A stretch of 64,000 nucleotides of DNA from Parabacteroides massiliensis (GTDB taxonomy: Bacteria; Bacteroidota; Bacteroidia; Bacteroidales; Tannerellaceae). Location: NCBI RefSeq assembly GCF_900155425.1, contig NZ_LT700189.1:248001-312000 (forward strand). The letters are read 5' to 3'. The notes under the pieces were generated by a model, which searched no databases, was not told the origin of the DNA, and saw nothing but the letters and a program-made list of their open reading frames with translations. Within the stretch, counting starts at the first letter, position 1. Each line of letters opens with the position of its first letter. The translations under genes and the position numbers were made by a program. Shown piece after piece: positions 8,896 through 17,807 of this stretch.

Positions 8896-9721
8896 ACAGA
8901 TATCAGACATGCTTGTTTTGAATGGAACATTAACAGAGTGTCCTGGCTTGGTACATGGTAAAATGGGAATTGCGATTTTCTTTTTTCACTATGCGAGGTT
9001 TACCAATAATATGTTATTTGCCGATTATGCGATGGATATACTTGGCGCAATACAAGAGCAAATACACATAAATAGTCCGGCTGATTATGAAAGTGGGATA
9101 GCGGGTATTGGCGTTGGTTTCGATTATTTGATTCGTAACAAATTTTTGTTAACGAAAGAGGATGTTTGTGAAGATTTTGATGAAAGAATGTATCGTGCAG
9201 TGATGTATGATCCTTGTTTTGATTTCAGTATGTATGACGGATTGACAGGATATGGACGATATTGGATGGCAAGGTTGTGTTATCAAGATGCTTCAAAAAG
9301 ATCTCGAGAAAGTTTGCACAGTATAATTATGCAAATAGAAGATTCATGTATGGATATTCCTGAAGAAAACATTTGGGATGTATATTGTTTTTTGTACGAT
9401 TTGCAAAAAATATTTGGTTTTACTTATAGTTTAAAGCTTTCGTGGATGTATAAAAAATGGTCTGCTTCATTTGTCGATATTGAAAAACGTTTTCTACGTT
9501 TGAGTCATTCTGTGGTAGGAGATGTTGCACATGTATGGCAATATAATCGTTATAGTAATGTCATCACATCGGGTAAATTAGAATTAACATTTAAACAAAT
9601 TCAGGATTTGGATGTAGGAAAATCGATCAACATGGGATTGCTTAATGGTTTGGCTGGCGAAGGTTTGTTGCGATTGACGGTACTTGATTTGACTAATGTT
9701 GTATGGATGCAACTCTTATAA
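8864..9721 (+). CDS. LanC-like alpha/alpha-toroid protein, zinc ligands absent
   Basis: 285 aa, the longest LanC-like protein in the window. Glycine-rich LANC repeats are visible at GLVHGKMGIAIFFFHYARF (about 29), GIAGIGVGFDYLI (about 80), DGLTGYGRYWM (about 125) and GLLNGLAGEGLLRL near the C-terminus. No W-C-x-G or CHG motif is present and the scattered cysteines are not in the zinc positions, so it is probably non-catalytic. It abuts the propeller stop at 8863 with no gap, and a GT4 begins 16 bp downstream. The consistent coupling to glycosyltransferases suggests it presents the acceptor or binds the leader peptide. Confidence 0.75.
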   Translation: MQHSTIRYHLQQISDMLVLNGTLTECPGLVHGKMGIAIFFFHYARFTNNMLFADYAMDILGAIQEQIHINSPADYESGIAGIGVGFDYLIRNKFLLTKEDVCEDFDERMYRAVMYDPCFDFSMYDGLTGYGRYWMARLCYQDASKRSRESLHSIIMQIEDSCMDIPEENIWDVYCFLYDLQKIFGFTYSLKLSWMYKKWSASFVDIEKRFLRLSHSVVGDVAHVWQYNRYSNVITSGKLELTFKQIQDLDVGKSINMGLLNGLAGEGLLRLTVLDLTNVVWMQLL

Positions 9722-9737
9722 AGAAAATTGTTCAAAG

Positions 9738-10964
9738 ATGAATCTCTATATTTTTAATGAAACTCGACGAGGTGCTGTATATGGTGTTGGAACCTATATA
9801 AGTGAATTGACTGGAGCATTGCAAACAAAAGGCATAAAAATTTGTGTGATAAATTTGTTCTCTGAAGTTCTTCAGGTTTATAGAGAAGAAATGAATGGTA
9901 TCGATTATTGGCATTTCCCTTCACCGATACAAGAACAACGAACTTTTGATATAGAAAAACAACGGGCTTTATATTTTCGCAATGTTGTATATTTGCTTCA
10001 ATTGCACATACAAGATAGAAAAAAAATGATATTCCATTTGAATTATCATCAAAATATATGTCTTGTTGAGGAGTTAAAGAAAGTATTTGATAATTGTAAA
10101 GTTATTTCAGTTGTACATTTTTCTGATTGGGGGGTTGTTGTTTTTGATAACTTGCAGCGTTTACGAGATATTTTGGCAGAAAAATTATCGGACAGTTTTG
10201 AGGAAAAACTGAAAAGATCTTTTGAAGAAGAAAAATTATATTATTCGAAAGTTGATCATATAATTTGCTTATCAGAGTATATGCAGGATGTTCTAAGTCG
10301 GGATTATGATCTTGATACAACAAGAATATCTATGATATCGAATGGCTTGGCTGAAGCTTCCAATATTGCAGTAAGTGATCTGTTTTTACGAAAGAAATGG
10401 AATTTGAGGAGTAATGAAAAAATAGTCCTTTTTGCCGGGCGTGTTGATGAAATTAAGGGGGTAAGTTATTTGATCAGAGCTTTTCGTGAAGTCTTGAAAA
10501 TAGAATTAGATTGCCGTTTAATTATAGCTGGTAGTGGTAATTATGATTTGTTTTTCCAAGAAATTCAGGATATTTGTACGAAAATAACATTCACCGGTTT
10601 GTTGGATAAGAAGGAGTTATATGAATTGTATCGAATTGCTGACGTAGGTGTGGTGCCTTCTTTATTCGAACCTTTTGGATATGTACCGGTTGAAATGATG
10701 ATGCATAAGTTACCTATTGTTGCTACTGCGACATCCGGTTTAAATGAGGTCGTGGATGAAAATTGTGCTTTGAAAATTCCACTTATAAGGTATTCTGACA
10801 GGGTTGAAATTGATACAAAGTTGTTAGCTGAGAAGATTTTGTATATATTATCCCATCCAAAAGAAGCACGTAAATTAGGAGAGAATGGCCGTAAAAGATA
10901 TGAGCAGATGTATACTTCGGAAATATTTGGTCAAAAGATGATTCAATTTTATCAATCATTGTAA
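9738..10964 (+). CDS. GT4-family glycosyltransferase
   Basis: 408 aa from ATG 9738; an in-frame ATG at 9696 would overlap the LanC-like gene and lacks the conserved start. The N-terminus MNLYIFNETRRGAVYGVGTY matches the paralogues at 2834 and 31379. FAGRVDEIKGVSYLIRAF and PSLFEPFGYVPVEMMMHKLP carry the GT4 donor site with E-x7-E. Paired with the LanC-like protein upstream and followed 7 bp later by a GT2, suggesting a multi-sugar decoration. Donor and acceptor unknown. Confidence 0.85.
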   Translation: MNLYIFNETRRGAVYGVGTYISELTGALQTKGIKICVINLFSEVLQVYREEMNGIDYWHFPSPIQEQRTFDIEKQRALYFRNVVYLLQLHIQDRKKMIFHLNYHQNICLVEELKKVFDNCKVISVVHFSDWGVVVFDNLQRLRDILAEKLSDSFEEKLKRSFEEEKLYYSKVDHIICLSEYMQDVLSRDYDLDTTRISMISNGLAEASNIAVSDLFLRKKWNLRSNEKIVLFAGRVDEIKGVSYLIRAFREVLKIELDCRLIIAGSGNYDLFFQEIQDICTKITFTGLLDKKELYELYRIADVGVVPSLFEPFGYVPVEMMMHKLPIVATATSGLNEVVDENCALKIPLIRYSDRVEIDTKLLAEKILYILSHPKEARKLGENGRKRYEQMYTSEIFGQKMIQFYQSL

Positions 10965-10971
10965 TTAAACT

Positions 10972-12228
10972 ATGGCTGTATTGGTTTCTGTTATTATGCC
11001 TGTTTATAATATGGCAAAATTTATTGAATCGGCAATCAATAGTATATTCCAGCAATCCTTTTCTGATTTTGAATTGATTGTTATTGATGATGCATCGGAA
11101 GATGGAACAGATGCGGTAGTTCAGAGTTATAAGGATCGGCAGATTATATTTGAACGTAATAGCTGCAACGTAGGTAATTATGTTTCCCGAAACAGAGGAA
11201 TGCAACTGGCACAAGGAAAATATATAGCTGTTATGGACGCCGATGATATTGCCATGCCGGATCGGTTGGAAAAGCAGGTGGCTTATTTGGAAGAACATTC
11301 GGGTGTTTTGGCGGTGGGATCGGGATGTATATCGTTGCCTGGGGGAGTTTTGAGGAATGGGGTGTCTTCTTATCAGGAAATTCAGTTAGCTTTATTGAAT
11401 AATAATTGTTTTGTACACTCTTCTTTGATGATCCGAAGAGAAATTTTGTTGAATTTAAATGGTTATAACGAACGATATTATTATTCGGCTGATTATGATT
11501 TGGTTTGTCGATTGGTTGCGGCAGGGAAGGTTGAATGTTTAGCAGACCCTTTAGTCGGATATCGTTATCATCCTTTTCAAATATCAGTTTTGCACAAAGA
11601 GAAGCAACAGTTTTTTGCGGATGAAATACGCCAGAAGTATCAAATGGATTTTATTAATCGTTATAAAAGAGTGAATCAGTCTTTAGTGGGAAGGGCGGAA
11701 GTGGCAGTTCCTTCCATTGGACAAGCGATTGCTTATTATACGTATGCTTTATATTCTGGTGATGTACGGTATGAACAAAAGGCAGATGAGTTGCTGGATC
11801 AGGTTTTTTCTGTTTTGTCAGCTGTAATTCCGGCTCGATTGGATTGTGGTTTGTTGGGGATTACTTGTGGTTTGATCTATCTGTTGCAGAATAGTTTTAT
11901 AAAAGGCAATGAAGATGTGATTTTTGAAGAGATAGATGGTCTATTATTTGGTGAACTTTGTTTTTTAGTGGATAGGGAAGATTTTGACTGGTATGGATGG
12001 TTATATTATTTGCGACTTCGTATATCCCGTAGATGCCTGTTGAGGCAAGAAGCACAAAAGGGTATTTTCTGCAAAAATCTGGATTTCTTACTGGATTGTC
12101 TGATTAGTAAAATAGAAAAGGGACAGGCACTGGATAGAGAAGTCCTTTTTGAAATAGAACAGTTTCATCAGTCAAATACATGCAAAGAAAAAACTGCTTA
12201 TATATTAGCTGCAAATGGAAAAGAATAG
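10972..12228 (+). CDS. GT2 glycosyltransferase fused to a LanC-like domain
   Basis: 418 aa. Residues 1-215 are a GT-A fold GT2 enzyme: SVIMPVYNMAKFIESAINSI, the acidic triplet motif VMDADDIAMPDRL near 84-96, and SADYDLVCRL. From about residue 238 the sequence changes to a helical region (QAIAYYTYALYSGDVRYEQKADELLDQVF, then CGLLGITCGLIYLLQNSF, then EEIDGLLFGEL) that closely resembles the separate LanC-like proteins at 2220, 8864 and 30720. This fusion is the strongest evidence that the LanC-like fold works with the glycosyltransferases. It overlaps the next GT2 gene by 14 bp. Confidence 0.78.
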   Translation: MAVLVSVIMPVYNMAKFIESAINSIFQQSFSDFELIVIDDASEDGTDAVVQSYKDRQIIFERNSCNVGNYVSRNRGMQLAQGKYIAVMDADDIAMPDRLEKQVAYLEEHSGVLAVGSGCISLPGGVLRNGVSSYQEIQLALLNNNCFVHSSLMIRREILLNLNGYNERYYYSADYDLVCRLVAAGKVECLADPLVGYRYHPFQISVLHKEKQQFFADEIRQKYQMDFINRYKRVNQSLVGRAEVAVPSIGQAIAYYTYALYSGDVRYEQKADELLDQVFSVLSAVIPARLDCGLLGITCGLIYLLQNSFIKGNEDVIFEEIDGLLFGELCFLVDREDFDWYGWLYYLRLRISRRCLLRQEAQKGIFCKNLDFLLDCLISKIEKGQALDREVLFEIEQFHQSNTCKEKTAYILAANGKE

Positions 12229-13528
12229 AGTAGAAGAGTATACATTGGATGTCATTACTGCGATTCTTACCGTTTGGAAACGTAACCATCTGGAAGAACA
12301 ATTGCAGGCTTTATTGGGACAAACGGTTGTCCCTTCACATATATGGATCCAGCAGAGCCAGCATCATGTTGATGTTAGTGTGATTGTAGATAAATACAAG
12401 GATAGGGTTTGTTACTCTTGTTGGGAAAATAATCCTGGCGTATTTGGGCGTTTTGAATCTGTTATTCAAGTGGAAACTCCTTATATCTTTATTATAGATG
12501 ATGATATGATACCGGGAGAAATGTTTATAGAGAATGCGTTAAGTACCTGTAAACGTTTAAATGCGATTATTAGTCCTCATGGTAGATTATTGTCGTCGGA
12601 TGCGTGTCAAACGAAAATATTTGTTGGAGACGGATATCAATTTCAACATAGTTTTTGTTTGGAAGATACAGAAGTCGATTTTGGGAATAATGCTTGGTTT
12701 TTTAAGAAAGAATGGATTTCTTACTTTCTATCGAAAACTCCGTTGTATCGGAACAACGGTGAGGACATTCATTTTTCTGCTATGTGTAAACTATTGGGCA
12801 ATATCCCGACTTATGTTCCTCGGCAAATTGTGCCTGTTGAATCCGGAAATGTGAAACGATATTATTCGGCGGATGAACATGCTTTGCATTTGAAACCATT
12901 GTTTAACAAAGAAAGGATTGATGTTGTCGAACGATTCAGAAATATTGGATGGCATTTGCGATTAGAGAAGAAAGGCGTAGAACAATGGGAGGACCGTTCA
13001 TGTGCAATTTCGGTAGTTATGGCTGTGATAGAAAAAGATGCAGGTATGGCCATACAAAGTATATTGCAACAAACTTGGGTAGATTTTGAATTGATTCTTG
13101 TTTGTACGGATAAGAGGGGCATATCTTTAAATGGGGAAGATAAAAGAATTCGTTGGGTTGAGACAAAGGAAGAACTTTCGAAATATGTTTTGCTGAATAT
13201 CGGCTGTGGCGTGGCCAAAGGGAAATATATTTGTATGATGGAGTCGGGATATGTTTCTTTTCCGGATCGATTGCAATCGCAATATGAATTTATGGAAGAG
13301 GAACAAGAGGTTGTTGCTGTAGGGGCGACTTTGGATGGTGAAAATTTGTTTTTGCCAACTGTCATTGTCAGACGGGATGTTTTACATCGAGTAAAATATT
13401 ATGATGAATCTATTGGAAATTTAGCAGAGAATGATTTGCTTTATCGTTTATTACAAGTGGGTTCTATCGTACTTTTTGAGAATGTGTTTGTAAGTAAAAC
13501 GGAACAGCCTATAAAAGTTAATTTATAA
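12215..13528 (+). CDS. Two-module GT2-like glycosyltransferase
   Basis: 437 aa. The N-terminal module has VITAILTVWKRNHLEEQLQAL and the DXD-type motif FIIDDDMIPGE near 90-100. From about residue 265 a second, degenerate GT2 module begins (SCAISVVMAVIEKDAGMAIQSILQQTW), in which the acidic motif is replaced by CMMESGYVSFPDRL, so it is probably not catalytic. It starts inside the preceding gene. It is the last intact gene of the first cluster; a broken exporter fragment follows 2 bp later. Confidence 0.75.
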   Translation: MEKNRVEEYTLDVITAILTVWKRNHLEEQLQALLGQTVVPSHIWIQQSQHHVDVSVIVDKYKDRVCYSCWENNPGVFGRFESVIQVETPYIFIIDDDMIPGEMFIENALSTCKRLNAIISPHGRLLSSDACQTKIFVGDGYQFQHSFCLEDTEVDFGNNAWFFKKEWISYFLSKTPLYRNNGEDIHFSAMCKLLGNIPTYVPRQIVPVESGNVKRYYSADEHALHLKPLFNKERIDVVERFRNIGWHLRLEKKGVEQWEDRSCAISVVMAVIEKDAGMAIQSILQQTWVDFELILVCTDKRGISLNGEDKRIRWVETKEELSKYVLLNIGCGVAKGKYICMMESGYVSFPDRLQSQYEFMEEEQEVVAVGATLDGENLFLPTVIVRRDVLHRVKYYDESIGNLAENDLLYRLLQVGSIVLFENVFVSKTEQPIKVNL

Positions 13529-13530
13529 GT

Positions 13531-13680
13531 ATGATAAAACTATCTCCTCCTACCTCCAACTCGAATCCGCTGACTGCACTTCTTCGTGTCTTCGCATGAT
13601 CGCGAAGGTTTTTGCCGGACCTTTTTCCAAAGTAGTACGGGAGTTTGGCAATGATATCTTCAGCTATTCCTAAGAATTGA
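13531..13680 (+). pseudogene. Fragment of a C39-peptidase ABC exporter gene
   Basis: From ATG 13531 the DNA closely follows the start of the exporter gene at 44453. After one base is lost near 13560 the frame reads QLESADCTSSCLRMIAK, equivalent to QLESADCGPSCLRMIAK in the intact gene. The catalytic Cys codon is retained, but the similarity stops after about 90 bp. An earlier exporter gene probably stood here directly after the GT2 genes. Confidence 0.8.
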
Positions 13681-13711
13681 TCTCCTGTGTCTTGCTGGTG
13701 GCAAGTAATGA

Positions 13712-14017
13712 GCTTTGGCCAAGCGAAAGCGTCGGCTTAGTATTAAATTTGGTAAAGAAAAATGGGATAAGGGAGGTTTTAATGCGTATATAGAAGAATT
13801 TTAACAGATAGTGTCCTTCTGTTTAAAGCAGATTTTTTTTGTAAGACACTAGTAGGATGTTCCTAAGATGTTTATAATTATTGAGTTATGCTTAATAAAA
13901 CGGTTTGAGAAACGATATGTAACTTTTGGAAAATGTCCATTTCTCTGTAATAAGTTTCGTATACTTTTGCTTATAAAAAAACAGTGAAACCATGAAGCAT
14001 ATTTATATAGGGGCATT
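13712..14017. repeat. 306-bp direct repeat, copy 2
   Basis: Matches 1600-1905. It contains the last codons of the TPR-less regulator (ALAKRKRRLSIKFG), its downstream region, the TACTTTTG -7 element and the start MKHIYIGAL of the glycosyltransferase-like fragment. It ends exactly where a pseudo-rSAM fragment begins. Confidence 0.9.
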
Positions 14018-14172
14018 ATGAAATTGTACAAAAGGAGTTAGATGAGGGATTGTCGTGGTTTCGTATTCGTAATGCTGAACCTTGTCGGAATTGTCTTTAT
14101 CAATGGCTTTGTCCCCCTCCGTCTGATTATGAATTGAAAATCGGGCGTTTAAATCTTTGTCATGTTAAATAA
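14018..14172 (+). pseudogene. C-terminal fragment of a pseudo-radical-SAM gene
   Basis: The frame starting at 14018 reads YEIVQKELDEGLSWFRIRN, then PCRNCLYQWLCPPPSDYEL, ending in CHVK. This matches the last 51 residues of the protein at 6532 almost residue for residue. No start is present and the join to the direct repeat is abrupt. Confidence 0.85.
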
Positions 14173-14191
14173 TCAAGCAAATTTATACATA

Positions 14192-15387
14192 ATGAAAAAA
14201 ATATTAATTCTCATTTCTATTACTCTGTTTTTTTTGTGTATAAGTTGTGAAGAAAAAATACAATCTTCTAGTGAGTTCGCATTGATTAATGTGGATAAAA
14301 ATTATTCGTTTAAAGAATTGATTCTACAGAATTTTATGGATGTGGAATATATTCTATTAGAAACGAATGCTGATTTTTTGTGTGAGGGGTTTGTCCAAGA
14401 TGTAGGAAAGAAATATATCATTGTAAGAAACTTTAAGCATACAGGTGATATTTTTATATTTGACCGGCAGGGCAGAGCTGTTAAGAAATTTAACCGAAGA
14501 GGACAAGGCGGTGAAGAATATGTTCTTTTGCTTGAAGTTGTTTTGGATGAAAAGCGTAGTGAATTGTTTGTGAATGATTGGGGACGTAAAATTGTAGTTT
14601 ATGATTTAGATGGAAATTATAAACGGAGTTTTAAAGCGAAAGAGAATGCCAAATATCGTATGATGAGGAATTTTAATGAAGATTACTTGATTTGTTACGA
14701 TGACTTGATTCCTGATGTAGAAACAGAGCCAAAGCAAGCAATGCTTCTTGTTTCCAAGCAAGATGGACAATATCAAGAAATAAAAATGCCATTTGAAAAA
14801 AAAGAGTTACAACAGTGCTTACTCCGCGTGATAAAAATGGGATGGTATATGGCGCATGGGCTCAAACAGATTATCCATTTGTTCCTTATCAGAAACAATG
14901 GATATTAATGGAACCTTCATGTGACACTCTGTATGTTTTATCAAAAGAACTTCAGAAAAAGCCCCTTATTATAAGGAATCCTTCTATTCAGACTATGGAC
15001 CCAGAGAAATTTTTGTTTTTAAGCATTGTAACAGATCGGTATTATTTTATGGAGATTGTGACAAAAACATATAATTTTGGAACAAAAGAAGGTTTTCCTC
15101 GTATTAATTTAGTCTATGATAGACAAGTGAATGAAACACATCGTAGCATTGTATATAACGGGGATTATACTATAAAGGAAGATGTACAGATGAATTATAT
15201 CCCGTTGAATCAAGATATTGCTTCTTGTCATATCATTCCGGCTCATGAATTGGTTGTCGCCTATCAAAAGGGGTGGCTGAAAGAAGGACGACTGAAAGAA
15301 ATCTCCGCAACATTGGACGATGAGTCTAATCCTGTATTGATGTTTTATAAGCATAAAAGAAGGAATAGATGCAACATTCAACAATAA
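14192..15387 (+). pseudogene. Frameshifted six-bladed beta-propeller lipoprotein
   Basis: Starts MKKILILISITLFFLCISC, a lipoprotein signal, and follows its paralogue at 7700 (MDVEYILLETNADFL, then NRRGQGGEEYVLLLE). The frame is lost near 14790-14802, where an eight-A run follows the codons for PFE; one extra A would restore a continuous protein through AWAQTDYPFVPYQ. A second single-A difference near 15357 removes the normal stop, so the frame runs to 15387. Both lesions are in A runs, so true decay, slippage and sequencing error remain possible. Confidence 0.8.
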
Positions 15388-15400
15388 GATATCATTTGCA
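15145..15400. repeat. Recombined block, copy 2
   Basis: Identical to 8639-8895 except for one fewer A near 15357. It stops abruptly at 15400, 32 bp into the LanC-like reading frame. Confidence 0.85.
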
Positions 15401-15482
15401 TATCAATGTAATAGTGTTTCTCAAGCCATTTTTCCCAACTATTGATTCCGCACTGAAAATATATTGTTTAGGGGCATATTGA
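15369..15482 (+). pseudogene. LanC-like gene start, truncated
   Basis: The first ten codons (MQHSTIRYHL) equal those of the LanC-like gene at 8864. After 15400 the sequence is unrelated and stops at 15482. The break may mark one end of the IS110-family element or an earlier deletion. Confidence 0.7.
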
Positions 15483-15530
15483 TGAATTATTGCAGCCAAA
15501 AGAGAAGACAACGTTACTGCATATTTTCTT

Positions 15531-16916
15531 CTATGGAACACATGCATTGCCAATTTCTATATGTGTGCCTGTAATTCGTTCTAATTCACGTTTGTATCTT
15601 GTAATCCGTTTTTCGAGTAATACTTTCTCGTCTATACCTACTCTTTCCGGATTATAAGTTGTTTGGTTTGCAACCATGGCAAAGAATATCTCGGCTACCT
15701 TGTGGGCAGTGGCAATGACTGCGGCTTTACCTCCGGCCCGTGAACGTATTCTGCGGTAGAAGTTCCCCAATTGGTTCTTCGCATTGGCGAGCGAAGAAGC
15801 GATACTTCTAAAAATCAACCCGACATTGTTCCGACGGTGTGGCACGTGGCTTGATATTCTTTTTCCTCCTGATATCTTGGTGTTCGGTGAGATGTTGCAC
15901 CAACAGCAGAACTGTTTGGAAGACGGGAACTTCCGGGTAAAGTCGTGCCCCAGTTCACTCATCAGTTCAAGTGCGGTCAGGTGGCTTATGCCCGGTATCT
16001 CAAAAACGTTTACTCCCCACATTTCGTATGCTTTCCTTTCCACGTCGAAGCTCACGGTATGCCTGGTCTTTTTATAATCGCGGCGTTTTTTTGCCGGGCT
16101 ATATGAAGTATCTTCCACTTTGGCAACCTCCGCACGGTAGTTTTCCATGAGTTTCTCCAGTTCTGCATCGCACTCGCCAAGTTGGGTACAATAATGTTTG
16201 AAAGTATCATAGTTTTGTCTGAGGACAAACATGAGGTCTTCTTCCCAGTTGCCCTCAAGTGCCTTGGCTATTTCCTCTTTCGGGGTTTTGCACTGGATGT
16301 CAGCCAATTCCGCAAGTTTCTTGGGGTCACGTTCACCTGCAAGAATGGCCTCGATGATACGTATGCCGGATTTTCCCGTGATGTCAGACAGGACAAGCGT
16401 AAGTTTTATATTCATCTGCTGCATGGCTTTCTGCATACGCAGGACCATGCTTGAGGCTTCACGGGAGAGGGTGTCACGATGACGGGTAAGTGTCCTCATC
16501 CGTTTGGCGTCGTTGTGCGGTTGGAAACTTGCCTTGAGCAACCCGTACTGGTGCAGCAACATCAGCCATTCGGCATCCGACTCGTCGGTTTTCCTCTCCG
16601 TTATGTTCTTCACATCCCTTGCGTTGGTCAATACGACATCCAGCCCGTCCTCCTGAAGACGACAGAACAGCGGTATCCAGTACACCCCGGTGGATTCCAT
16701 TGCGACTGTCTTTATGCCACATTCCCTAAGCCATGCCGAGATGGCATGTAGGTCGGATGTATATGCTCCGAACGCACGGTTGTTGTCCTTGGAGCGGTCA
16801 GCAGGGATGCAGACCTGCATGATACCGTCCGCGATGTCTATCCCAGCCGCATCGGGATTGACTATCCGAAGTTCCGCACCTTTGGCGCTCTTGACTTTTT
16901 TTGCTTTCTTTGCCAT
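15531..16916 (-). CDS. IS110-family transposase
   Basis: 461 aa from the ATG at 16916; a longer frame to 17030 lacks family similarity and was not used. The N-terminal DEDD (RuvC-like) domain starts LRIVNPDAAGIDIADGIMQV and contains VAMESTGVYWIPL and ARDVKNITERKTDESDAEWL. The C-terminal Transposase_20 region shows FEIPGISHLTALELMSELG, then the serine-containing FPSSKQFCCWCNISPNTKISGG. The length is normal and no internal stop is seen, so it may be active. It uses a recombinase-like mechanism guided by a bridge RNA in characterised relatives. Confidence 0.92.
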   Translation of the reverse strand: MAKKAKKVKSAKGAELRIVNPDAAGIDIADGIMQVCIPADRSKDNNRAFGAYTSDLHAISAWLRECGIKTVAMESTGVYWIPLFCRLQEDGLDVVLTNARDVKNITERKTDESDAEWLMLLHQYGLLKASFQPHNDAKRMRTLTRHRDTLSREASSMVLRMQKAMQQMNIKLTLVLSDITGKSGIRIIEAILAGERDPKKLAELADIQCKTPKEEIAKALEGNWEEDLMFVLRQNYDTFKHYCTQLGECDAELEKLMENYRAEVAKVEDTSYSPAKKRRDYKKTRHTVSFDVERKAYEMWGVNVFEIPGISHLTALELMSELGHDFTRKFPSSKQFCCWCNISPNTKISGGKRISSHVPHRRNNVGLIFRSIASSLANAKNQLGNFYRRIRSRAGGKAAVIATAHKVAEIFFAMVANQTTYNPERVGIDEKVLLEKRITRYKRELERITGTHIEIGNACVP

Positions 16917-17101
16917 GGTAATATCGTTACTCTTGTTGATGGATAAATGGCATAAGCCATGTCCTGTCGATGAGCATTCTTCTATACGGCCTCTGACGAC
17001 CAATCTTCGATTCGCAGGACAAGGAGCCATACTCTTTTGTGGGATTGAAAACCCAAGAAAAAAACGGCTTGCTTCTTATGCCTACAGCAAAGGTAACTAA
17101 A

Positions 17102-17134
17102 AACGTTTCTGCCGCCATAGGCGGCGGAAACGTT
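17102..17134. other. Long GC-rich hairpin beside the IS110 transposase
   Basis: Two 15-bp arms (AACGTTTCTGCCGCC and GGCGGCGGAAACGTT) with one mismatch and a 3-base loop lie 186 bp upstream of the transposase start. It could be part of a bridge RNA fold or a terminator stopping read-through into the element. Confidence 0.5.
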
Positions 17135-17343
17135 CTGTGTTCCACTCTGATTTCAATCAAGACAAAGGCTTGGCTTTACTCTTTTCGCTGCTATATATAA
17201 TCGCATTTTTGTTGAAAAGAAGAAAAAACGATTTCCTTTCATGATATCATAATGGAATAGCAGCATAGAATTTTATTATCATCCTCTCTAAAAATATTTC
17301 CTTAGCATTTTTTTGTTGCATAATATTTTATATATTTGCAACA

Positions 17344-17697
17344 AAAAAGAATATACAATCCGTTGAGCCCAATATTACAGATTTAGCAAATAGCTGGCTC
17401 GAATCCTATAAATTGGATTATAAACTCGAGCAAGAGTCTTTGAATGAAGAGATTGACAAAGCTCTTGAAGACTACTTCTCTAAAAATGGAGGTGCAGGAG
17501 GTAAACGCCTGAAGAGTGCAGACCGAATCCCAGGAGAGTTGCCTTTTGTAACGGCCGGTGAAGCGGACGAGGGCATATCTGATTTTATCGGAAATGATGT
17601 GGCTCTCTTCTCTGAGAATACTACTACGATAGATATGTTTGGTTCTGCGAAATATAGGAATTATCATGCCAATGTTAGCACGATTAAAAACATGTAA
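17344..17697 (+). pseudogene. Collapsed restriction-modification gene (methylase start joined to S-subunit segment)
   Basis: The first part (IQSVEPNITDLANSWLESYK and DYKLEQESLNEEIDKALEDY) matches the N-terminus of large combined restriction/methylase proteins. After a glycine stretch it jumps to KSADRIPGELPFVTAGEADE and ALFSENTTTIDMFGSAKYRN, typical of a specificity-subunit domain. More than 1000 residues that normally separate these parts are absent. No convincing start codon exists. It is a deletion remnant of a BcgI/type I-like system. Confidence 0.65.
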
Positions 17698-17794
17698 CGA
17701 TGTTATTCGGATGGGAACGAATGGTGAAATAAATTTATTCGAAAAAGCAGAATATCATTCACTTGCAAAAATGTTTGATACAACTGAGCAGTAA
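17666..17794 (+). other. Small open frame, unrecognised
   Basis: 42 codons starting MPMLARLKTCNDVIRMGTNG and ending FDTTEQ, overlapping the end of the restriction remnant in another frame and stopping 13 bp before the Fic gene. It resembles the tail of a larger protein rather than a complete one. I do not recognise it. Confidence 0.3.
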
Positions 17795-17807
17795 ATAATA
17801 TACATGT

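Larger units (their letters stand above)
15401..17210 (-). mobile_element. IS110-family insertion sequence (ends approximate)
   Basis: The element is defined by its transposase at 15531-16916 and its higher G+C. The left limit is set where similarity to the 8864 locus stops (15401). The right limit is a guess where composition returns to AT-rich, about 17200. IS110-family elements lack long inverted repeats, so ends cannot be read off directly. The segment upstream of the transposase (16917-17200) is about 280 bp without a gene and is where IS110-group elements encode their bridge RNA. Confidence 0.6.

Noticed and set aside
17413..17697. Intact small gene of 94 aa
   Set aside because: Similarity extends upstream of the first ATG and the two halves match distant parts of a much larger R-M protein, so it is a deletion remnant.
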